DNA of 40,358 nt from Eutrophocola sp964601805 (GTDB lineage Bacteria; Pseudomonadota; Gammaproteobacteria; Pseudomonadales; Pseudohongiellaceae). Positions 16,680-24,415 of the stretch are shown in pieces. The translations under genes were made by a program, and so were the position numbers. How positions within the stretch are numbered: the stretch's first letter is position 1; the number at the start of each line of letters is the position of its first letter. The notes under the pieces are model-generated. The model did no database searches and had not been told where the DNA came from. It saw only the letters and a program-made list of their open reading frames with translations. The DNA lies in the NCBI GenBank assembly GCA_964601805.1, contig CAZROW010000023.1:1-40358 (forward strand), given 5' to 3'.

Positions 16680-18068
16680 TCACCCGGCATTCTCCAACGC
16701 CTCCCCAATACGCCGATGAATCCCCTCAAATCCGCCGTTGCTCATAATGACCAGGTGATCCCCGGCTCGGGCTTCCCTGGTAACAGCCGCAATAATGTTA
16801 TCGGTAGTGGTCATACTGTGAAATGCTGTTTGTGCCTGCTCGCCGATGGCATCCAGGTCGAGGCGGGTTTCTTCGGACTTGTACCAGATGACCAGGTCGG
16901 CCGCAGTCAGGGCTGCCGCCAGTGTCTGTTGATGGTAACCCATTTTCATGGTGTTTGAGCGCGCCTCGATCACGCAAAGCAGGCGACCTGGATCATTGTT
17001 TTCATCCAGCCTGGCACGGAAACCGTCGAGAGTGGTTTTGATGGCAGTCGGATGATGGGCAAAATCATCGTAAACCTTCACTCCCCCGAATTCTCCCAGC
17101 AGTTCCAGGCGCCGCTTCACCCCTTCAAAAACCGACAAGGCCGCACAACCTTCGGCCAGCGAGACGCCCGCATGGGCGGCTGCCGCCAGGGCCGCTATAC
17201 CATTCTGGATATTGTGATCTCCCAGCAGTGACCACTGAACTTCACCGCTTTGCGTGCCATCACTGACCTGGAAGTGCGCGCCCTGTTTGTCCAATTTTTC
17301 TACCTGCCAGTGGGCACCCTCTTCTCCTGACAGGCTGAAAAATTCCTGTTCACACCAGACGCCTTTCGCAAATACCGCATCGAGATTGGCATTGCCAAAC
17401 GGTGCAATCACCACCCCGGAACGCGGTATGGTTTTCATCAGGTGATGAAATTGTGTCTGGATCGCGGCCAGATCGGGAAAAATATCGGCGTGATCAAATT
17501 CCAGGTTACCCATAATGCAGGTTTTGGCATGGTAGTGGATGAACTTGGAACGCTTGTCGAAAAAAGCACTGTCGTATTCATCCGCCTCGATGACAAAGAA
17601 AGGCTTTTTACCCAGGCGCGCCGAACAGGCAAAGTTTTTCGGCACACCACCGACCAGGTATCCCGGCTCCAGTCCCGCATGCTCCAGGATCCAGGTCAAC
17701 ATGCTGGTTGTGGTGGTTTTGCCATGGGTACCCGCAACGGCCAGCACCCATCGATCCTGCAGAACATGATCAGACAGCCATTGGGGGCCTGAGCAGTACG
17801 GCAGGTTGTTATCCAGCACATATTCCACCGCCGGGTTGCCCCGGGAGCAGGTATTGCCGATGACAATCAGGTCCGGCGTGTTGTCAGTACCGGTAAAATG
17901 GGCCGGATCATAACCCTGGGACAGGACGATGCCCTGTTCTTCGAGCTGTGTGCTCATGGGGGGATAGACATTCTGGTCAGAGCCGGTGACCTTGTAGCCA
18001 AGCTCCTTTGCCAGAACCGCCAGGGAGCCCATGAATGTGCCACAAATGCCCAAGATATGAATATGCAT
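16680..18068 (-). CDS. mpl: UDP-N-acetylmuramate:L-alanyl-gamma-D-glutamyl-meso-diaminopimelate ligase
   Basis: A 462-residue Mur-ligase family enzyme of murein recycling. It joins recovered tripeptide L-Ala-gamma-D-Glu-mDap to UDP-MurNAc using ATP in the cytoplasm. The N-terminus (MHIHILGICGTFMGSLAVLAKELGY) is diagnostic of Mpl rather than MurC. The ATP loop is GTHGKTTTTS (113-122), and EADEYDSAFFDKRSK and FDDFAHHPTAI-type motifs (VYDDFAHHPTAI) follow. The length matches E. coli Mpl (457). ATG 18068 is chosen because the conserved N-terminus begins there; a longer frame adds a non-conserved stretch. It implies mDap-type peptidoglycan and an active recycling pathway. Confidence 0.93.
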   Translation of the reverse strand: MHIHILGICGTFMGSLAVLAKELGYKVTGSDQNVYPPMSTQLEEQGIVLSQGYDPAHFTGTDNTPDLIVIGNTCSRGNPAVEYVLDNNLPYCSGPQWLSDHVLQDRWVLAVAGTHGKTTTTSMLTWILEHAGLEPGYLVGGVPKNFACSARLGKKPFFVIEADEYDSAFFDKRSKFIHYHAKTCIMGNLEFDHADIFPDLAAIQTQFHHLMKTIPRSGVVIAPFGNANLDAVFAKGVWCEQEFFSLSGEEGAHWQVEKLDKQGAHFQVSDGTQSGEVQWSLLGDHNIQNGIAALAAAAHAGVSLAEGCAALSVFEGVKRRLELLGEFGGVKVYDDFAHHPTAIKTTLDGFRARLDENNDPGRLLCVIEARSNTMKMGYHQQTLAAALTAADLVIWYKSEETRLDLDAIGEQAQTAFHSMTTTDNIIAAVTREARAGDHLVIMSNGGFEGIHRRIGEALENAG

Positions 18069-18239
18069 GGCAGATGATTGTCGCAAAATGAAGTCCTGTA
18101 TGCCATGTAGATGATGCCAGGGTGCGCAATTCATCCTGGCGCCAGCATCTCATGACCCGGTAACCGGAACACGCGCCCCCATCCTGTCAGGACGCAAGGC
18201 GATGCAGTAGAATACGTCGATTACCAAATGGAGTGAATT

Positions 18240-19496
18240 ATGTCAGGTAAGAATATTTTTTATGCCCAGTCCGGTGGTGTCACCGCTGTCATCAACGCCT
18301 CGGCCTGCGGTGTTATTGAAACCGCCAAAACCTTTCCCGAACTGGGCAAGGTCTATGCCGGGCTCAACGGCATTATCGGCGCCCTGCGCGAAAACCTCAT
18401 CGACACCAGCCAGGAAAGCAATGAAACCATCGCCGCCCTGCGCTATACCCCGGCAGGGGCCTTCGGTTCCTGCCGTTACAAGCTGAAAAGCCCGGATGAA
18501 AACCGCGCCGAGTATGAGCGCCTGATCGAGGTCTTCAAGGCCCACGAAATTGGCTATTTCTTTTACAACGGCGGTGGTGATTCCCAGGATACGGCAAACA
18601 AGGTAGGCCAGTTGAGCCGGGAAATTGATTACCCCATTACCTGCGTTGGCATTCCCAAGACAGTAGACAATGACCTGCCAATTACCGACAACTGCCCCGG
18701 CTTTGGTTCTGTCGCCAAGTACGTGGCAGTCTCGATTCGCGAGGCAGGCCTGGATGTAGCGTCCATGTGTGAAAGCTCTACCAAGGTCTTTGTCATGGAG
18801 GTCATGGGCCGCCATGCAGGCTGGATCGCCGGTGCCGCTGGCCTAGCCGCCGAACAGGAAGGCGATGCTCCGCACATCATCGTGTTTCCCGAAATCGCCT
18901 TTGATAAAGCCGCCTTCATGGCCAAGGTAAAAAACAGCGTGGACAAGTATGGTTATTGCGCCATTGTTGTTTCCGAGGGCGCCCATTACGAGGACGGCAC
19001 CTTCCTGGCCGACCAGGGCACACGGGATGCCTTTGGCCATGCCCAGCTGGGTGGTGTGGCCCCGGCCCTGGCCAACATGATCAAGGATGAACTGGGCTAC
19101 AAGTACCACTGGGCGGTTTCTGATTACCTGCAACGCGCTGCCAGGCATATTGCCTCGGGCACGGATGTCGAACAGGCCTACGCCATGGGCAAGGCTGCGG
19201 TGGAATTTGCCGTTGCCGGCAAGAATGCGGTGATGCCCACTATTGTCAGGGACAGCTCTGCCCCCTACCAATGGCATATTGGCGAAGCCGCCCTGGCTGA
19301 TGTCGCCAACGTGGAAAAGAAAATGCCGCGCGACTACATCACCGAGGATGGCTTCGGTATCACCCAGGCAGCCCGGGAATATTTTGCCCCGCTGATTCTG
19401 GGCGAGGATTACCCGCCTTACCATAACGGCCTGCCCGCTTTTGCCCGCCTGGAAAAACACCTGGTCGAGAAGAAGCTGCCTGCGTGGCCCGAATAA
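18240..19496 (+). CDS. 6-phosphofructokinase, probably pyrophosphate-dependent
   Basis: A 418-residue phosphofructokinase of the long clade found in Xanthomonas and methylotrophs. The motif deciding the phosphoryl donor reads GGGDS (111-115), with Asp where ATP enzymes have Gly, and PKTVDND (139-145), with Lys where ATP enzymes have Gly. Both changes are the signature of PPi dependence, so it likely interconverts fructose 6-phosphate and fructose 1,6-bisphosphate reversibly with PPi. Substrate-binding segments MGRHAGWIAG and SEGA are present. The related enzymes usually read GGNDS or GGDDS, so the central Gly is a minor variant. ATG 18240 directly precedes the conserved AQSGGVTAVINA segment. 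Confidence 0.88.
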   Translation: MSGKNIFYAQSGGVTAVINASACGVIETAKTFPELGKVYAGLNGIIGALRENLIDTSQESNETIAALRYTPAGAFGSCRYKLKSPDENRAEYERLIEVFKAHEIGYFFYNGGGDSQDTANKVGQLSREIDYPITCVGIPKTVDNDLPITDNCPGFGSVAKYVAVSIREAGLDVASMCESSTKVFVMEVMGRHAGWIAGAAGLAAEQEGDAPHIIVFPEIAFDKAAFMAKVKNSVDKYGYCAIVVSEGAHYEDGTFLADQGTRDAFGHAQLGGVAPALANMIKDELGYKYHWAVSDYLQRAARHIASGTDVEQAYAMGKAAVEFAVAGKNAVMPTIVRDSSAPYQWHIGEAALADVANVEKKMPRDYITEDGFGITQAAREYFAPLILGEDYPPYHNGLPAFARLEKHLVEKKLPAWPE

Positions 19497-19515
19497 TCAC
19501 TAGAACATTCAACCT

Positions 19516-20394
19516 ATGCTTATCGACATCTTTGCGATTATTGCCCCGGTCTTTGTCTGTGCCCTGATCGGCTATACCTGGGTCAAGCAGGGGCATGCCT
19601 TTGAAACGCCCTTCGTGTCCAGCCTGGTGATGAATATCGGCGCCCCCTGCCTGATATTTTCCACCTTCATGGATATTGAGCTGGATCGCCAGGCCTTTCT
19701 GTCCATGGCGGGTGCAGCTTTTATCACCATGGTCATTTTTGGCGTGGTGGGTTACATCATCCTGAAAATATTCAGCCTGGACCAACGCGCTTTTCTGCCC
19801 GGGCAGATTTTTCCCAATGTCGGCAACATGGGCTTGCCGTTGTGCCTGCTCGCCTTCGGCGATGAGGGACTGGCACTCGGCCTGACCTATTTCACGGTCA
19901 ATATCGTGTTTGGCTTTACGGTGGGTATCGCCATATCGTCTGGCGCCATGTCCTTTCGCGAGATCCTGCGCAACCCCATGTTCTGGACGGTCATAGTCAC
20001 CGTTTCCCTGGTGTTTGCCGGCATTGAATCACCGGCGTGGCTTTACAACACCACTGACCTGATTGGCGGCCTGACGATTCCCCTGATGCTGATCGCCCTG
20101 GGCGTGTCACTGGCAAGATTCAAAATCACCAGTATCAGGCGTAGCGTCTCCCTGTCGGTCATGCGCCTTGCCCTGGGATTTGCTACCGGAAATGCCATTG
20201 CCCTGCTGATGGGCCTGGAAGGGGCCGCCCGCGGCATCCTCATCATGCAATGCTCAATGCCGGTGGCCGTGTTTGCCTACCTGTTCGCCATGCGCTACGA
20301 CAGGCAACCGGAAGAAGTCGCCGCCACTGTCGTGATTTCGACGTTGATGACCTTTGCCCTGTTACCGGCGCTGCTGTGGTATGTGTTGCCGTAG
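19516..20394 (+). CDS. AEC-family (auxin efflux carrier) membrane transporter
   Basis: A 292-residue polytopic inner-membrane protein with about ten hydrophobic helices in the two-inverted-repeat layout of AEC/BART carriers. The family signatures include the early N-terminal helix (IFAIIAPVFVCALIGY), the NIGAPCLIFS segment and the central PNVGNMGLPL motif. Bacterial members move malate, malonate or other small organic anions; the substrate here is not predictable. It follows the PFK gene by 19 bp and is probably co-transcribed. Its last codons and stop (CCGTAGGC) run directly into a composite repeat. Confidence 0.85.
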   Translation: MLIDIFAIIAPVFVCALIGYTWVKQGHAFETPFVSSLVMNIGAPCLIFSTFMDIELDRQAFLSMAGAAFITMVIFGVVGYIILKIFSLDQRAFLPGQIFPNVGNMGLPLCLLAFGDEGLALGLTYFTVNIVFGFTVGIAISSGAMSFREILRNPMFWTVIVTVSLVFAGIESPAWLYNTTDLIGGLTIPLMLIALGVSLARFKITSIRRSVSLSVMRLALGFATGNAIALLMGLEGAARGILIMQCSMPVAVFAYLFAMRYDRQPEEVAATVVISTLMTFALLPALLWYVLP

Positions 20395-20397
20395 GCA

Positions 20398-20830
20398 CCA
20401 GGCTACGCCTGGCAGGAGCAAGGAACAAGGTTTTCAGGTTTGTTGATTGGTTCAGCGTGTCTATTTTTACGGCAGGTTGAATTTCAAACTGAGGTAGGTC
20501 GGATAAGGCCCATCGGGCCGCCATCCGACATATCGGACCTGTAAACTGCCGGGAATCAGACGGCCTTGAGCCGTCATGTCGGATGGCGCTTCGCTTATCC
20601 GACCTACAGGATCACGTTTGAGTCCGGCGTGTAGGTCGGCATAGCCCGAAGGGCGTTTGCCGACGTTTGTGCTTGAAAAATACCCAGCGTTTCATCGTCG
20701 GGAAACGGCTCTTCGAGCCTATCCCGACCTACGGGCTTTCACTCAAGCCCAACGTGTCGTTCCTTGTTCCTTGTCCCTTGTTCCTTGTTCCTTGTTCCTT
20801 GTCCCTTGCTCCTGCCCGGCGCAGCCGGGC
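20398..20830. repeat. Composite inverted repeat element, copy 1
   Basis: This fills the gap between the converging AEC and ribH genes. Outer ends are GC hairpins (CCAGGCtacGCCTGG at 20398-20412; GCCCGGCgcaGCCGGGC at 20814-20830). Next come opposed arrays of a 7-bp unit, AAGGRAC or AAGGAGC: about two units on the left (20414-20430) and eight on the right (20758-20813). Inside lie a TTCAGGT segment (20433-20440), a CTATTTTTACGGCAGGTT segment and two pairs of facing REP palindromes: 20494-20531 with 20576-20607, and 20631-20665 with 20696-20732. It is longer than copies 2 and 3 because of the first REP pair. No coding potential. Confidence 0.8.
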
Positions 20831-20834
20831 TCAA

Positions 20835-21299
20835 TCACGCCGACTCGGCGAATGCTTCCGCCTTGCCTGTCAACAATTCGGCAACCACATCGGCCGCTTC
20901 CGTGCCCTTGATTTTCATGTGATTGAAAAAGAAATCATGGTGCTCCACTTCACTGAAGGTTTCCTTTGGGGTCAGTACCACTGACAACACCGGCAACTCC
21001 ATTTCCAGCTGCACCTGCATCAGGGCATCCACCACCGTCTGCGCGACAAATTCGTGGCGATAGATCCCGCCATCGACAACAAACCCGGTACCCACAGCCA
21101 GCGCATACTCCCCACTGCGCAGTAACTGTTTTATTTTCAGGGGAATTTCAAAGGCGCCGGGCACACGGAAATAATCCACTTTCGCAGTAAGACCCAGTGC
21201 GGCCAACTGTTCGGCAAAGCCTTTCCTGGCCTGGTCAACCAGGTCCTCGTGCCAGCCGGACTGAACGAAGGCGATTTTCTGATGTGTCGGGTTTGTCAT
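20835..21299 (-). CDS. ribH: 6,7-dimethyl-8-ribityllumazine synthase, type II
   Basis: A 154-residue lumazine synthase, which condenses 5-amino-6-ribitylaminouracil with 3,4-dihydroxy-2-butanone 4-phosphate, the penultimate step of riboflavin synthesis. VPGAFEIP (47-54) and the catalytic-His segment GGIYRHEF (77-84) are present. The substrate loop has GWHEDLVDQ rather than the usual xRFN, and the segment VVLTPKETFSEVEHHDFFF matches the type II (RibH2, decameric) enzymes of Brucella and relatives. ATG 21299 is preferred because AGGAGC lies 6 bases upstream and the conserved N-terminus starts there. An FMN riboswitch precedes it, so it is repressed by FMN. No other rib gene is adjacent. Confidence 0.92.
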   Translation of the reverse strand: MTNPTHQKIAFVQSGWHEDLVDQARKGFAEQLAALGLTAKVDYFRVPGAFEIPLKIKQLLRSGEYALAVGTGFVVDGGIYRHEFVAQTVVDALMQVQLEMELPVLSVVLTPKETFSEVEHHDFFFNHMKIKGTEAADVVAELLTGKAEAFAESA

Positions 21300-21379
21300 G
21301 GTTTGCTCCTGGTTAATCATTCGGAGCATGAAAAGCAACGCAACACGCACACAACTGAACGTCATGTGTGTTCACATTG

Positions 21380-21522
21380 ATTCTCTCTCATCCGGACTGT
21401 CACCGTCGGCTTCGGACTCTCACCGAATCTGCTGTCCTGTCACCAGAAGGTAACAGCGCTCGCGGGCTGAACAGGTTTCACCTGTATTACCGCCGGTAGG
21501 GAGTTGCACCCTGCCCCGAGAA
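21380..21522 (-). promoter_or_regulatory. FMN riboswitch (RFN element)
   Basis: Read on the minus strand the sequence follows the RFN consensus throughout: TCTCGGGGCAGGGTG at the 5' end, CCCTACCGGCGGTAA, a variable stem (CAGGTGAAACCTG), AGCCCGCGAGCG, CAGCAGATTCGGTGAGA, GCCGACGGT and the closing CAGTCCGGATGAGAGAGAA. It lies about 80 bases upstream of the ribH start. In other proteobacteria this riboswitch usually controls ribB; here it precedes only the type II ribH. Its 5' end is about 25 bases from the composite repeat at 21548, so the promoter (possibly TAAAAT near 21533-21538 on the minus strand) abuts or uses the repeat. Confidence 0.95.
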
Positions 21523-21547
21523 TGGGAGGCATTTTACAGGATCGGGG

Positions 21548-21809
21548 GGCAGGAAAGAAGGGACAAGGGACAAGGAGCAAGGGGGTTCAGGTGTGATGTT
21601 TGGTTCAGCGTGCCTATTTTTACGGCAGGTTAAAGAGTTAGCTAGTAGGTCGGCATAGCCCGAAGGGCGTTTGCCGACGTTCATTTTTGAGGAATGCTTG
21701 AGACCTCATCGTCGGGAAACGGCTCTTCGAGCCTATCCCGACCTACGGGCTCACGTTAAAGCCCAACGAGTCGTTCCTTGTCCCTTGTCCCTTGCTCCTT
21801 GTCCCTTCC
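21548..21809. repeat. Composite inverted repeat element, copy 2
   Basis: The left arm (21548-21584) has GGCAGGA then three AAGGRNC units; the right arm (21773-21809) has five units in the opposite orientation, ending at the pdxH stop codon. Inside are TTCAGGTGTG, CTATTTTTACGGCAGGTT, the facing REP pair 21645-21680 and 21710-21746, and the conserved exit segment ACGGGCT..AAGCCCAACG.GTCGT. The outer hairpin seen in copies 1 and 3 is degenerate on the left and absent on the right. Confidence 0.8.
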
Positions 21810-22448
21810 CTAAGGAGCAAGCCGGTGTATCTCCCACTCCCCTTTATCGTTCAGGGTGTACACAAACCGATCATGCAGACGATGCTCCCCACCCTGCCAG
21901 AACTCGATTTCATGGGGGATTACCCGCATGCCGCCCCAGAAGTCCGGTAGCGGCACTTCTCCGTCGGCGAACTTTTCCTTCATGTGGGCCAGCTGGTTCA
22001 TGAGAAAATCACGCGAGGAAATCTGCCGGCTCTGGTCAGATGCCCAGGCGGCCAGTTGGCTGTCCCGGGGACGAGACAGGAAATACTTGATCGATTCAGA
22101 CACTGGCACTTTTTCAGCATGTCCGCAGACCTTGACCTGACGGTCGAGGGTGGACCAGGGAAACAGCAGGCTGACCTGTGCATTGCCGGCAATCTCCCGG
22201 GCCTTGCGACTGTTGTAATTGGTATAGAAGACAAAGCCCCGGTCATCAACCTGCTTGAGCAGCACAATACGCTGGGAAGGCTGGCCGTCAGCCGAGACAG
22301 AAGCGACCACCATGGCCGTAGGGTCGGTAATACCCGAGGCGACCGTCTGGTCCAGCCAGGTCTGGAACTGGCTTACGGGATTATCGTGCAGGTCTTCGCG
22401 CTTGAGGCCGCCTGCCAGGTATTCGCGCCGGAAATTTTCTATGTCCAT
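21810..22448 (-). CDS. pdxH: Pyridoxamine 5'-phosphate oxidase
   Basis: A 212-residue FMN-dependent oxidase that converts pyridoxamine or pyridoxine 5'-phosphate to PLP. The N-terminus (REYLAGGLKREDLHDNPVSQFQTWL), PSQRIVLLK, FYTNYNSRKAREI, SYFLSRPRDSQLAAW-type segment and the closing HRLAP are characteristic of PdxH. Length matches E. coli (218). It starts 15 bp after the MORN-protein gene, so the two are likely co-transcribed. The last codons (GCTCCTTAG) merge into the heptamer array of composite element copy 2. PdxH needs FMN, and its neighbour ribH makes the precursor. Confidence 0.94.
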   Translation of the reverse strand: MDIENFRREYLAGGLKREDLHDNPVSQFQTWLDQTVASGITDPTAMVVASVSADGQPSQRIVLLKQVDDRGFVFYTNYNSRKAREIAGNAQVSLLFPWSTLDRQVKVCGHAEKVPVSESIKYFLSRPRDSQLAAWASDQSRQISSRDFLMNQLAHMKEKFADGEVPLPDFWGGMRVIPHEIEFWQGGEHRLHDRFVYTLNDKGEWEIHRLAP

Positions 22449-22463
22449 GAAGCGGTCTGCAGG

Positions 22464-23072
22464 TCAGAACTCGAAGCGTTCGTCGTAAACCCTTTCGTCA
22501 AACTCAAAGGTACGCCAGGCCTTGTGACCGGTACCGTGGTCAAAGTAGCCACGGCCATGTTTCTTGTTGGCAGCCCAGGAACCGACATACTTGGTGCCGT
22601 CTTCCCAGCGGTAGGTACCCTCCCCGTAGAAGACATCGTTCTTGAATTCACCAAAATAGTTTTCGGTATTTTCCCGCAGCCAGGTTTCCGTGTACTTGTC
22701 TTCTTCCCAGTCCTGTACCTGGAATGCCTGCAATCCCATGCCGTTGCGACGATCATTTTGCCACTGGCCCATGTAGACATTGCCTTCTTTATCCCACAGG
22801 GTGCCGCGGCCGTGCTTCACACCATTGCGGAAGCGACCCTTGTAGTGTTCGCCTTCATCGTTATAGGAAAGTCGTCCGAAACCATGGAACTTGCCATTGA
22901 CGAAATCACCGCGATAGGTGCGCAGGCCACGCTCGGTTTCTTCCACCAGGGTGCCCTTGCCGGTTGTACAGTCACCACTGATACAGCCCAGTTCGTCATC
23001 ATCAGCAGCCTGGAGCGGCAGCATACACACGAGTGTCAAAAGCAATACAGTCCAGCGCAGGATGTTTTGCAT
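22464..23072 (-). CDS. Exported MORN-repeat protein
   Basis: A 202-residue protein with a signal peptide (about 1-22) followed by MORN repeats. Units of about 23 residues recur as YRGDFVNGKFHGFGRLSY, YKGRFRNGVKHGRGTLWD, YMGQWQNDRRNGMGLQ, YFGEFKNDVFYGEGTYRW and YVGSWAANKKHGRGYFD. Two cysteines near the mature N-terminus (GCISGDC) could form a disulfide. MORN repeats build elongated beta hairpins that bind lipids or proteins; no specific role is known here. ATG 23072 is chosen because AAGG lies 8 bases upstream and the signal peptide then begins at the start; ATG 23096 has no such site. Confidence 0.82.
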   Translation of the reverse strand: MQNILRWTVLLLTLVCMLPLQAADDDELGCISGDCTTGKGTLVEETERGLRTYRGDFVNGKFHGFGRLSYNDEGEHYKGRFRNGVKHGRGTLWDKEGNVYMGQWQNDRRNGMGLQAFQVQDWEEDKYTETWLRENTENYFGEFKNDVFYGEGTYRWEDGTKYVGSWAANKKHGRGYFDHGTGHKAWRTFEFDERVYDERFEF

Positions 23073-23256
23073 GTTCAGTACCTTGATCCTTTCCATAGAG
23101 GAGTTATTTCGGTGTCTCACCCGAAAAAGAGTGGGGATTGTAGCGAAAATTTCAATCCCGGCCCAACGTATTGCCAGGATCCATGCCTGAAATACCGCCA
23201 GAACCAGGTATTTCGCCGTACCCACACCTGATTAGACGCGTGCGGGCAGGGAAAGT

Positions 23257-24000
23257 TTACCAGTAGTTTTCCGTGGTAATGTGCCCGGGCTTGCGACGCA
23301 GGTTCTTGGCAAATCCGCGATCCTTGAGCAGGGCCACGGCATCCTTGACCATATCGGGATTGCCGCACAACATGACCTGGGAATCGTCCGGTGCCAGTGT
23401 CAGGCCGATCTTCTCTTCCAGGCTGTCATCTTCAATAGCCGCCGGGATACGCCCCTGGATGGCACCCTCCACGGCCTCACGGCTGACAAAGGGCTGGAAA
23501 TGAAATTGCTTGTCATACTTTTCTGAAAAGCCGGCAATGACATCCTGGTACTGCAGGTCGGCACTGGTTCTTACGCCCTGCACCAGCACCAGGTTTTCAT
23601 ATTTTTGCCAGGGTTCGTCCGTTTTCAGGATGGAAAGAAAAGGCGCAATACCTGTGCCGGTACCAATCATCCACAGATCCCGTGACTGTGGCACTTCATC
23701 CAGGGTAAAAAAGCCATTGGCCGGATTCTTCACCAGTACCGTATCACCCGGCTCAAGTGCCTGCAGTGCGTTGGATAACACGCCATCGATGGCCGTGTAA
23801 AAAAAGAATTCGAGCGGTTTTTCGTGGGGAGCACTGAGAAAGGAATAGGGCCTTGCCACCTGCTCGCCATCGATTTCCAGTGCCAGGCTGGCAAACTGGC
23901 CTGCCGTGAAAGGATCAATGTCGGCATCAATCTTGAGAGAAAACAGGCTGTCATGCCAATGAATATTTTCAACCACCTTGCCTTCACGCCATTCGGACAT
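23257..24000 (-). CDS. fpr: Ferredoxin/flavodoxin--NADP+ reductase
   Basis: A 247-residue FAD enzyme of the bacterial FNR class that moves electrons between NADPH and ferredoxin or flavodoxin in the cytoplasm. The FAD-binding RPYSFLSAP (50-58), the NADP-binding GTGTGIAPFLSIL and the LCGNPDMVKD motif are present. The C-terminus ends in a tryptophan after a Tyr (NYW), as in the subclass where an aromatic tail stacks on the flavin. Length matches E. coli Fpr (248). It is the first gene of a minus-strand run fpr, MORN protein, pdxH. Its upstream region, shared with the divergent dehydrogenase, is occupied by a composite repeat. Confidence 0.93.
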   Translation of the reverse strand: MSEWREGKVVENIHWHDSLFSLKIDADIDPFTAGQFASLALEIDGEQVARPYSFLSAPHEKPLEFFFYTAIDGVLSNALQALEPGDTVLVKNPANGFFTLDEVPQSRDLWMIGTGTGIAPFLSILKTDEPWQKYENLVLVQGVRTSADLQYQDVIAGFSEKYDKQFHFQPFVSREAVEGAIQGRIPAAIEDDSLEEKIGLTLAPDDSQVMLCGNPDMVKDAVALLKDRGFAKNLRRKPGHITTENYW

Positions 24001-24072
24001 GCGCCTTCCCTCTTCTTGTTATGTATGGCATCAAGCTTAACACCACCTCGAAGGGTGATGAAGAGGCAGACA

Positions 24073-24362
24073 CCCGGCTATGCCGGGCAGGAACAAGGGA
24101 CAAGGAGCAAGGAACAAGGTGGGTTCAGGTTTGTTGGCAGTTTCAGGGTCTCTATTTTGACTGCAGGTTTGTGTGTTTGTAGGTCGGCATAGCCCGCGAG
24201 GGCGTTTGCCGACGTGTATTTTTAGCGAATGTTTCAGGATTCATCGTCGGGAAACGGCTCTTCGAGCCTTTTATGCCCTTTAGGGTAATCCCGACCTACG
24301 GGCTCACGTTTAAGCCCAACGTGTCGTCCCTTGTTCCTTGCTCCTTGTTCCTTGTCCCTTCC
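24073..24362. repeat. Composite inverted repeat element, copy 3
   Basis: The left end has the hairpin CCCGGCtatGCCGGG (24073-24087), then CAGGA and four heptamer units to 24119. The interior has TTCAGGTTTG, a diverged CTATTTTGACTGCAGGTTTG, a REP unit at 24179-24213 and its facing partner at 24245-24299, which carries a short insertion (TTTATGCCCTTTAGGG). The exit segment ACGGGCT..AAGCCCAACGTGTCGT is followed by five inverted heptamers to 24362. The element lies between two divergent genes, so it occupies their promoter region. Confidence 0.8.
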
Positions 24363-24415
24363 AACCCCGATCTAGTATTCTTGCCCCATCTTTTTACCAG
24401 AACAGGAATACATTC

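Noticed and set aside
21984..23231. 415-codon plus-strand frame opposite pdxH and the MORN gene
   Set aside because: Both genes on the minus strand have clear family motifs and their own starts; the antisense frame has no recognisable domain and follows from codon bias.
20398..24362. Heptamer arrays as a CRISPR array
   Set aside because: Units are 7 bp, contiguous, without unique spacers, and face each other in inverted arms; no cas genes are present.
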